From assembly GCA_964464685.1 (NCBI GenBank), contig CAYXGV010000054.1, positions 1 through 6,127 of the forward strand: 6,127 bases of DNA, in the 5' to 3' direction. Numbering within the stretch: position 1 is the stretch's first letter; each line of letters begins with the position of its first letter. The notes under the pieces are model-generated. The model was not told the origin of the DNA. It worked only from the letters and a program-made list of their open reading frames with translations, and ran no database searches. The position numbers and the translations under genes were made by a program. Of this stretch, positions 1-4,024 are shown piece after piece. This stretch comes from JABIBU01 sp964464685 (GTDB lineage Bacteria > Patescibacteriota > Patescibacteriia > Magasanikbacterales > UBA922).

Positions 1-30
1 CACATAACTGGTATATATACAAAATCATTC

Positions 31-59
31 TTCAAAAGATCCTGATTTTGTAGTATAAT
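31..59 (+). promoter_or_regulatory. Probable sigma70-type promoter of the recombinase-dus operon
   Basis: A perfect -10 box TATAAT lies at 54-59. A weak -35 candidate, TTCAAA (4 of 6 consensus positions), lies at 31-36 with the ideal 17-nt spacing. Transcription would start near 66, leaving a short leader of about 18 nt before the ATG at 84. No clear Shine-Dalgarno sequence precedes that ATG. The call rests mainly on the -10 box and its position. Confidence 0.5.
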
Positions 60-83
60 GGGAATATTATTATCCCCAATTAT

Positions 84-896
84 ATGCCCGGACTTATTGA
101 AATTATAACAAATGAGATGAAATTACGCAACTATAGTCTTGAAACAATCAAGTCTTATGTCAGTGCTGTTAGAAATTTATATAATTATTATAATAAACCA
201 CCGAGAGATTTGAATTACGAGGAATTAAAAAAGTTTTTGCTATTTAAAGCTGAGCAGGGGAGTGCTCCACAAACTATATCTCTTTATGCTAATGCTATAA
301 ATTTTGTTTACCTCCAAATATATAAAAGAAAAAACTTTGAAAAAATAAGACATCCTAAAAAATCTAAAAAACTTCCAGTTGTGCTTAGTCGAGATGAAAT
401 TGAACTTATTTTTTATAGTACAACTAATGATAAGCATCGTGCAATGTTGAAGCTTGCATATGCAAGTGGATTACGAGTTAGTGAAGTTGTTTCCTTAAAG
501 GTTCAAGATATAGATTTTGATCGCGATTGTATTCATATTAAGGGAGCAAAAGGAAAAAAAGATAGAATCACAATTTTGCCAGAAAAGTTAATTACAATTT
601 TAAAAAAATATATTATAGGACGTGGGATTAATGAATATATTTTTGAAAGTGAACGAGGTGGTAAGTTGACAACAGCTACCCCACAAAAAATATTTGCAAA
701 ATGCTTAAGTAGAAGTGGAATAAAGAAAAAAGCTAGTTTTCATTCACTTAGACATAGTTTTGCTACTCATTTATTAGAAAATGGAACTGATTTGAGATAT
801 GTACAAACTATATTAGGCCATGCTAATATAAGAACAACCCAGTTATATACTCAAGTGAGTAATCAAAATATTAAAAATATAAAAAGTCCTCTATGA
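84..896 (+). CDS. Tyrosine recombinase/integrase, XerC/XerD-like
   Basis: This 270-aa protein is a site-specific DNA recombinase of the tyrosine (phage integrase/Xer) family, which cuts and rejoins DNA through a covalent 3'-phosphotyrosine. Residues about 1-90 form the helical SAM-like core-binding domain (MKLRNYSLETIKSY is typical). Residues about 100-265 are the catalytic domain. All expected active-site residues are visible: R131 in ASGLRVSEV, K156 in the KGAKGKKDR beta-hairpin, H220 and R223 in HSLRHSFATHLL, H246 in ILGH, and nucleophile Y255. Length is slightly below the roughly 295-300 aa of classical XerC/D but ordinary for single-subunit Xer-like enzymes. The gene is strongly AT-rich. 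It overlaps the dus gene by ATGA, so the two are probably translationally coupled. It could be the host chromosome-dimer resolvase or an integrase of a mobile element; no attachment site or phage gene is visible, so this stays open. The 84 start gives a normal N-terminus; Met12 is the alternative. Confidence 0.9.
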   Translation: MPGLIEIITNEMKLRNYSLETIKSYVSAVRNLYNYYNKPPRDLNYEELKKFLLFKAEQGSAPQTISLYANAINFVYLQIYKRKNFEKIRHPKKSKKLPVVLSRDEIELIFYSTTNDKHRAMLKLAYASGLRVSEVVSLKVQDIDFDRDCIHIKGAKGKKDRITILPEKLITILKKYIIGRGINEYIFESERGGKLTTATPQKIFAKCLSRSGIKKKASFHSLRHSFATHLLENGTDLRYVQTILGHANIRTTQLYTQVSNQNIKNIKSPL

Positions 897-1912
897 TTTG
901 GACAAAATTACCAAAACCAATTTTAGCTCTTGCACCAATGGCAGATTATACCGATGCGCCGTTTTGTCGTATTTGTCGCGAAGTGAACCTCACCCCTGAC
1001 CCCTCTCTTTGTAAAGGAGAGGGGAACCTTTTGCGTCCATTTGTGATATTTCGCGAAATGGTGAGTGCCGAGGCGATTGTGCGGGGGAGTGAAAAGACTT
1101 TGAAAATGTGTGAGTTTGAAGAAATTGAGCGACCGGTGGTGTTGCAGTTGTTTGGAAGTGATCCGGAAGTGATTGTAGGGGCGGCGAAGATTTTGGTTGG
1201 CCAACACCCCCCTTTATCCCCCCTTATTAGGGGGGAAGTGTTGCGACCTGACGGGATAGACATCAATATGGGTTGTCCGGTGCCAAAGATAGCCCAAAAA
1301 GGCAGAGCTGGGGCAGCTTTGATGAAAGACCATGAAAGGGCCGTAGCGATTGTAAAAGCTCTAAAAAAGGTCGATTTGGGGCTTCCAATCAGTGTTAAGA
1401 CCAGGCTTGGTTGGGGTTCTGAAGACGAGATTTTGCGATTTGCACCACTTTTGGAAGAGGCTGGTGTGGATGTGCTTACAATACATGGAAGGACCAAAAA
1501 ACAGGGTTATTCAGGTCAGGCAAATTGGGAGATGATAGGGAAGGTGAAGAAGCTGTTGAGTATTCCAGTAATTGCCAATGGGGATATAAAAAATAGTGAA
1601 GATATTGAGCGGTGTCTTGAAATTACGGGCGCGGACGGGGTGATGATTGGGCGGGGAGCTTTGGGAAATCCGTGGGTATTTGAAGGAAAAAGTAGAAAGT
1701 ATAAAGTAGAAAGTGACGAATTGAGACGAGTTGTATTAAGACATGCTGAGTTGCATTTGGCGCATTATGGTGAAGAATTTGGATTAAAAACTTTTCGGAA
1801 ACATTTGTTATTTTATTTCAAGGGGTTTGAAGGAGTGAAAGAATTGCGACAAGAGTTGGTAAAAGTGGAAACGATGAGTGATTTGAAAAATAGCTTAAAA
1901 AATATTAAATAA
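893..1912 (+). CDS. dusB: tRNA-dihydrouridine synthase, DusB/NifR3 type, with two in-frame repeat insertions
   Basis: This FMN enzyme reduces specific uridines in the tRNA D-loop to dihydrouridine using NAD(P)H, in the cytoplasm. The 339-aa product shows the family motifs in order: APMADYTDAPF (14-24), EMVSAEA (55-61), QLFGSDP (85-91), DINMGCPVPK with catalytic Cys128, GAALM (140-144), SVKTRLGW with K169, TIHGRT with H198, IPVIANGDI (224-232, FMN phosphate site), and GVMIGRGALGNPW (249-261). The helical C-terminal tRNA-binding region follows from about 275. Two stretches do not fit the family: residues about 33-46 and about 104-117 are translations of palindromic repeats at 988-1026 and 1202-1243. 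Removing them restores a normal loop length and brings the protein close to 312 aa. A short heptamer repeat also encodes the linker around 266-275. Every catalytic motif is intact, so the enzyme is probably functional. The start overlaps the recombinase stop (ATGA); no other start is needed. Confidence 0.93.
   Translation: MIWTKLPKPILALAPMADYTDAPFCRICREVNLTPDPSLCKGEGNLLRPFVIFREMVSAEAIVRGSEKTLKMCEFEEIERPVVLQLFGSDPEVIVGAAKILVGQHPPLSPLIRGEVLRPDGIDINMGCPVPKIAQKGRAGAALMKDHERAVAIVKALKKVDLGLPISVKTRLGWGSEDEILRFAPLLEEAGVDVLTIHGRTKKQGYSGQANWEMIGKVKKLLSIPVIANGDIKNSEDIERCLEITGADGVMIGRGALGNPWVFEGKSRKYKVESDELRRVVLRHAELHLAHYGEEFGLKTFRKHLLFYFKGFEGVKELRQELVKVETMSDLKNSLKNIK
988..1026. repeat. Small palindromic repeat inserted in frame in dusB (CCTCACCCC type)
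   Basis: A pyrimidine-rich start (CCTCACCCCTGACCCC) runs into a hairpin whose arms, 1000-1010 and 1013-1024, pair as CCCCTCTC with GAGAGGGG plus a few A-T pairs beyond a one-base bulge. The hexamer GAACCT occurs at 985-990 and again at 1024-1029, exactly 39 nt apart, so the insertion adds 13 codons without a frameshift. It encodes LTPDPSLCKGEGN in the loop between the first Dus motif and EMVSAE. Repeats of this look are widespread as intergenic palindromes in environmental bacteria. The duplicated hexamer may be a target duplication or part of the element. Confidence 0.75.
1202..1243. repeat. Second palindromic repeat inserted in frame in dusB (ACACCCCCC type)
   Basis: A 42-nt inverted repeat has outer arms CAACAC (1202-1207) and GTGTTG (1238-1243), and an inner hairpin TCCCCCCT (1217-1224) pairing with AGGGGGGA (1229-1236) around a 4-nt loop. 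Its length equals 14 codons. It encodes QHPPLSPLIRGEVL between a helix and the DINMGCP strand, where other DusB proteins have only a short loop before RPDGIDINMGCP. The core ACACCCCCC...CCCCCC resembles the intergenic repeat at 5508-5535. Confidence 0.75.
1689..1716. repeat. Four tandem AAAGTRN-type heptamers inside dusB
   Basis: Four consecutive 7-mers, AAAGTAG, AAAGTAT, AAAGTAG and AAAGTGA, lie in the variable linker between the FMN-binding barrel and the C-terminal helical domain of DusB (KSRKYKVESD). The same heptamer word, ATAAAGT, recurs in the intergenic region at about 2745-2767. The linker tolerates variation, so the repeat need not harm the enzyme. Confidence 0.55.
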
Positions 1913-1933
1913 GTTAACAAATAATATTTCTAT

Positions 1934-1970
1934 AAACGGATAATACTAAATTATCTGTTTTTGTTTTTTT
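1934..1970 (+). terminator. Rho-independent terminator after dusB
   Basis: An 11-bp stem pairs 1934-1944 (AAACGGATAAT) with 1950-1960 (ATTATCTGTTT), with one G-U pair and a 5-nt loop. It runs directly into a T-rich tract (TTTTTGTTTTTTT) up to 1970. It lies 21 nt after the dusB stop codon and ends the recombinase-dus operon. Confidence 0.85.
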
Positions 1971-1990
1971 GTTTAAATGTTTTTGTGTTT

Positions 1991-2017
1991 GTGTGTTTAT
2001 GTATTTAAATAACACAC
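1991..2017. repeat. Inverted repeat GTGTGTT/AACACAC abutting a promoter
   Basis: A perfect 7-bp inverted repeat, GTGTGTT at 1991-1997 and AACACAC at 2011-2017, with a 13-nt AT-rich centre, ends two bases before the -35 box at 2020. The position would suit an operator. It sits in a low-complexity T/G-rich stretch (about 1971-2000), so chance is also possible. Confidence 0.35.
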
Positions 2018-2019
2018 GG

Positions 2020-2048
2020 TTGACAAATCTTATTTGGTGTGGTACTAT
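2020..2048 (+). promoter_or_regulatory. Strong sigma70-type promoter of the 157-aa orphan gene
   Basis: A perfect -35 box TTGACA (2020-2025) and a -10 box TACTAT (2043-2048, 5 of 6) are separated by exactly 17 nt. Transcription would start near 2055, giving a leader of about 60 nt. The leader contains alternative small hairpins (2057-2063 with 2075-2081, or 2078-2081 with 2087-2090) and two G-runs. Confidence 0.85.
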
Positions 2049-2113
2049 TTTTTAGTAATCAGTTTCATGGGGGGACTGGTTATTTCAACCATTGTAGCAC
2101 CTAGGGGGTGTTT

Positions 2114-2587
2114 ATGAGTACTGGAAGAATTGTTGCTCGTGTTCTTAGGGTTAGTTCAGAGGAGGCAAAGAGAGAACAAGAAGTGGGTTTGGCTGCTGAA
2201 GCTGCTACTAGACAGAGAATTTTGGATCAAGTTGCCGAACAAAAGAGGAAGAAGCAACGAGGAGGCAACAAGAGGGTTATCATACCCAAAGTGGTTGTGC
2301 AACAGGCTGAAGTTGCAGGAGAAAGCGCTCGTCGACAAGCCATTGCAGAGTATCGTATGGTCACGAGAATGCAGTTGCAGGTGGACTCGGGAAGTTTTGA
2401 GACACTGTATTTGACCCCAGTACAGGGACCCAAACTCTATACGGCCTATGGGAGACCTCGTCTCAATGGGCAGGATCGCTCTCATCGAGTCCATCGGATT
2501 CATTTTGAGAACACAAAAGCCCGCCAGAAGGCCGGTTACGGGGACCCCATCTATGATGAGATGGTGTTTGTTGGTCCTTTCAACTAG
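2114..2587 (+). CDS. Unrecognised 157-aa protein with charged helical N-terminus
   Basis: I do not recognise this gene. Residues about 15-50 are rich in E, K, R, Q and A (SEEAKREQEVGLAAEAATRQ and a following KRKKQRGG patch), suggesting a long amphipathic helix or coiled coil with a basic, possibly nucleic-acid-binding end. The remainder (VVVQQAEV, SGSFETLYLTPVQG, HRVHRIHFEN, YDEMVFVGPF) looks like mixed beta structure. There is no signal peptide or membrane segment, so it is probably cytoplasmic. The ATG at 2114 is preferred because AGGGGG lies about 6 nt upstream; a GTG at 2108 lies inside that ribosome-binding site. The gene has its own promoter and terminator. Its G+C, hand-counted in two sequence lines, is near 50%, against about 30% in the recombinase gene, which suggests recent transfer or different selection. 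It is real on the strength of promoter, ribosome-binding site and terminator; function unknown. Confidence 0.8.
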   Translation: MSTGRIVARVLRVSSEEAKREQEVGLAAEAATRQRILDQVAEQKRKKQRGGNKRVIIPKVVVQQAEVAGESARRQAIAEYRMVTRMQLQVDSGSFETLYLTPVQGPKLYTAYGRPRLNGQDRSHRVHRIHFENTKARQKAGYGDPIYDEMVFVGPFN

Positions 2588-2660
2588 GGGATGAAATTGG
2601 TTCCTTCTTACTACGTCCTTCCGCTCTTCTATATCTATTAGAGAGCAAGGGTCCAGTGGT

Positions 2661-2740
2661 AAACAAAAACCACCCGCGACTCGATTTGTTTTCAAATATT
2701 GAAGATAAATCGAGGAGGATAGGGTGGTTTTTGTTTATAA
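2661..2740 (+). terminator. Very long hairpin terminator (about 76-nt hairpin)
   Basis: The outer arms are a perfect 15-bp inverted repeat, AAACAAAAACCACCC (2661-2675) and GGGTGGTTTTTGTTT (2722-2736). Inside are CTCGATTT (2680-2687) with AAATCGAG (2707-2714), then a G-U/T-A/T-G step, then TTCAA (2691-2695) with TTGAA (2699-2703) around a 3-nt loop. The TTTTTGTTT arm serves as the U-tract for plus-strand transcription. The mirror arm gives one on the minus strand too, so it may work in both directions. It lies 73 nt after the orphan gene's stop. The stretch 2588-2660 between them holds no gene, only a pyrimidine-rich run and a weak hairpin. Confidence 0.8.
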
Positions 2741-2744
2741 GTTC

Positions 2745-2767
2745 ATAAAGTATAAAGTTTATAAAGT
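2745..2767. repeat. Short ATAAAGT tandem repeat
   Basis: ATAAAGT occurs three times in a row with short spacers, starting at 2745, 2752 and 2761. It resembles the heptamers inside dusB at 1689-1716. It lies just upstream of the thiamine promoter; no function is evident. Confidence 0.4.
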
Positions 2768-2786
2768 TAATTAGATATTGTATAAT

Positions 2787-2815
2787 TTGACTCCATTTCA
2801 AAAATATTATAAAAT
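2787..2815 (+). promoter_or_regulatory. Promoter of the thiamine locus
   Basis: A -35 box TTGACT (2787-2792, 5 of 6) and a -10 box TAAAAT (2810-2815, 5 of 6) are separated by exactly 17 nt. The predicted start near 2822 coincides with the first paired bases of the TPP riboswitch, as expected if the aptamer opens the transcript. An isolated TATAAT at 2781-2786 has no good -35 partner. Confidence 0.8.
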
Positions 2816-2820
2816 AAACA

Positions 2821-2903
2821 CACTGTTAGGAGCGCTCCACTTTGGGGCTGAGAAGTATCCTTGGAACCTGATCTAGGTAATACTAGCGAAAGGGAATACA
2901 GAC
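2821..2903 (+). promoter_or_regulatory. TPP riboswitch (THI element)
   Basis: This RNA aptamer binds thiamine pyrophosphate and controls thiamine genes in cis. The conserved family blocks are present: CTGAGA (2848-2853), ACCTGATCT (2866-2874) and GCGAAAGGGAA (2886-2896). The expected helices can be drawn: P1 CTGT (2823-2826) with ACAG (2898-2901); P2 AGGA (2828-2831) with TCCT (2858-2861); P3 GCTCC (2834-2838) with GGGGC (2844-2848); P4 CCT (2867-2869) with AGG (2891-2893); P5 CTAG (2873-2876) with CTAG (2883-2886). P3 is short. It lies upstream of thiN and just after a good promoter. Confidence 0.95.
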
Positions 2904-2934
2904 CACAGATCTTAACACGAATCTACACGAATCG
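2903..2934. repeat. ACACGAATC-type short repeat in the riboswitch expression platform
   Basis: The word ACACGAATC occurs at 2915-2923 and 2925-2933 (10-nt period), preceded by CCACAGATC. Words of this kind (CACAGAT.., CACGAAT..) are known to me as dispersed low-complexity repeats in many uncultivated bacteria. Here it sits between the aptamer and the candidate terminator and would lengthen the platform. Confidence 0.5.
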
Positions 2935-2954
2935 GTTGAGATAGTGTTTTTGAT

Positions 2955-2977
2955 TTCCCTTGTCATAGGGATTTTTT
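2955..2977 (+). terminator. Candidate riboswitch-controlled terminator
   Basis: A 5-bp stem, TCCCT (2956-2960) with AGGGA (2967-2971) and a 6-nt loop, is followed directly by six Ts (2972-2977). The left side TTCCCTT (2955-2961) is exactly complementary to AAGGGAA (2890-2896) in the conserved 3' part of the aptamer. That 7-bp pairing would be an antiterminator: without TPP it blocks the terminator, with TPP the aptamer keeps 2890-2896 busy and transcription stops. The terminator stem is short, so the strength is uncertain. Confidence 0.6.
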
Positions 2978-2986
2978 GTTTTATTG

Positions 2987-3094
2987 TGTCATTGCGAGGA
3001 ATGAGAATACATGACGAAGCAATCTCAGTGCATCAGCAACGTTGCAACTCCACTGGGATTGTCGCGTCGTTATTTCATACTCCTCGCAATGACA
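2987..3094. repeat. Palindromic repeat with TGTCATTGCGAGGA ends, copy A
   Basis: The 108-nt element has perfect 14-bp terminal inverted repeats, TGTCATTGCGAGGA at 2987-3000 and TCCTCGCAATGACA at 3081-3094. Inside is an imperfect inverted pair (GACGAAGCAATCTCAGTG against CACTGGGATTGTCGCGTC) and the central palindrome GCAACGTTGC. It ends nine bases before the thiN start codon. Copy B (3736-3851) is in the opposite orientation. It codes for nothing apparent and resembles a non-autonomous palindromic element; repeats with the GTCATTGCGAG end are widespread among bacteria. Confidence 0.85.
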
Positions 3095-3103
3095 GAAATT
3101 TAT

Positions 3104-3730
3104 ATGAAAATATTAATCATAGTAAATGGAAATATTAATCAGCCGGATTTTTATCAGAATTTAATAAAAGTTTCTGATATGATTATTTGTGCCGATGGGG
3201 GAGTGAATCATTGCGAGGCTTTGCAAGTCGTGCCTGATTTTGTGATTGGTGATTTGGATTCGGCTGATAAAAAAGTTTTGAAAGAATTAGCCAAAAATGA
3301 TAAAACACAAATAATAAATGATCCAGATCAAGACAAAACTGATTTGGAATTGGCAATAAAATTGGCTCATGAATTTGACCCAACAGAAATTTTTATTATT
3401 GGTGCGATGGGGGATAGGATGGATCACACACTTGGTAATATAATAAGTCTTTCAAAAATAAAAAATGGGATCAAGGCAAAAATAATTGATGAAAAAAATG
3501 AGATTGAATTAGTGGAAAATTTTTGTGAGATTATTGGAAATAAAAATGATATTGTGTCTGTTATCCCGTTTGGATTAGTTCACGGATTAAATTATGAAGG
3601 GTTAAAATGGAATGTAAAAGAAAAAGATGTTGATTTTGGTTGGTTTGGTATTTGTAATAGGCTCGACGGTGATAAGGCAAAAATAAATTTGGAGTCGGGG
3701 AGAATATTAGTTATTAGAGCGAGGGATTAA
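3104..3730 (+). CDS. thiN: Thiamine pyrophosphokinase
   Basis: The 208-aa cytoplasmic enzyme transfers pyrophosphate from ATP to thiamine, making the cofactor TPP; 200-220 aa is the family norm. Hallmarks of the N-terminal catalytic domain are all visible: ADGG (30-33), the metal-binding GDLDS (49-53), QDKTDLE (76-82), and GAMGDRMDHTLGN (90-102). The C-terminal beta-sandwich thiamine-binding domain carries IPFG and CNRLDGDKAKINLESGRILVI. The ATG at 3104 is chosen because translation starts directly with MKILIIVNGN, the usual N-terminus; the in-frame extension to 3011 and the ATG at 3089 lie in repeat copy A. Shine-Dalgarno complementarity is weak. The TPP riboswitch upstream independently supports the function. 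No thiamine biosynthesis gene is nearby, which points to salvage of imported thiamine. Confidence 0.95.
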   Translation: MKILIIVNGNINQPDFYQNLIKVSDMIICADGGVNHCEALQVVPDFVIGDLDSADKKVLKELAKNDKTQIINDPDQDKTDLELAIKLAHEFDPTEIFIIGAMGDRMDHTLGNIISLSKIKNGIKAKIIDEKNEIELVENFCEIIGNKNDIVSVIPFGLVHGLNYEGLKWNVKEKDVDFGWFGICNRLDGDKAKINLESGRILVIRARD

Positions 3731-3735
3731 AAATC

Positions 3736-3851
3736 TGTCATTGCGAGGAGTATGAAATAACGACGCGGCAATCCCAGTCTACTTGCAACGTTGCCACTAT
3801 ACTGGGATTGCTTCGTCGCTCTGTATTTCATCAGGACTCATCGCAATGACA
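3736..3851. repeat. Palindromic repeat with TGTCATTGCGAGGA ends, copy B, inverted relative to copy A
   Basis: This 116-nt element starts five bases after the thiN stop codon. Its left 43 nt match the reverse complement of copy A's right end with one mismatch. Both copies share TTGCAACGTTGC at the centre and ATTGCTTCGTC further on, while the rest has diverged. The right end, ATCGCAATGACA, has one change from a perfect terminal inverted repeat. The element can fold on itself and is followed by a T-rich tract (about 3854-3868), so it could act as a terminator after thiN. Confidence 0.85.
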
Positions 3852-3865
3852 CTTTAATTTTTTTA

Positions 3866-3892
3866 TTTACTAAAACCTAATTAATTTATAAT
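3866..3892 (+). promoter_or_regulatory. Possible weak promoter for the symporter
   Basis: A perfect TATAAT lies at 3887-3892, but the best -35 candidate, TTTACT at 3866-3871, is only 15 nt away and matches poorly. The surroundings are AT-rich enough for this to arise by chance. It matters because it would let the symporter be expressed apart from the riboswitch. Confidence 0.25.
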
Positions 3893-3957
3893 TTCTTAAA
3901 AGAAAAAGTATATTTATATACATCTTGATGATGTGGTTCATAATGCTTTTCCTTCGA

Positions 3958-4008
3958 AAGATCCCTCGTCGTTCACCTGCGCTCACGCTTGGTGACCTCG
4001 CTCGGGAT
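3958..4008. repeat. Truncated GATCCCTCG...CGGGAT repeat before the symporter
   Basis: An imperfect palindrome begins GATCCCTCGTCG (3960-3971) and ends CTCGCTCGGGAT (3997-4008), with TCACC (3973-3977) pairing with GGTGA (3991-3995). This has the look of the common dispersed repeats ending in TCCCGAGCGAAGCGAGGGATC. It is G+C-rich in an otherwise AT-rich spacer. An in-frame TTG at 3989 lies within it and is unlikely to be the real start. The rest of the spacer 3731-4024 holds repeat copy B and the weak promoter candidate only. Confidence 0.6.
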
Positions 4009-4024
4009 TATTGTAAAAACCACT

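Noticed and set aside
11..20. Palindrome GTATATATAC as a recombination or operator site
   Set aside because: It is a short AT-rich palindrome easily arising by chance, with no partner elsewhere in the window.
946..1497. Long minus-strand open frame opposite dusB
   Set aside because: It lies wholly within a well-supported dusB frame, has no recognisable motif, and contains peptides that are just the reverse reading of the palindromic repeats.
84..2113. Integron (integrase plus gene cassettes)
   Set aside because: The recombinase shows no visible integron-integrase insertion, the orphan genes have their own promoters, and I see no attC-like sites between them.
2156..2695. Minus-strand open frame opposite the 157-aa orphan gene
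   Set aside because: It shadows a gene with promoter, ribosome-binding site and terminator, and it runs from within the long terminator hairpin.
3011..3103. N-terminal extension of thiN
   Set aside because: The 31 extra residues are encoded by repeat copy A; the family N-terminus starts at the ATG at 3104.
2944..3138. Short plus-strand open frame between the riboswitch and thiN
   Set aside because: It begins inside the candidate terminator, is mostly translated repeat copy A, and overlaps thiN in another frame.
2987..3851. CRISPR array or transposon with its own transposase
   Set aside because: Only two inverted repeat copies exist with no regular spacers, and the enclosed gene is a metabolic kinase, not a transposase.
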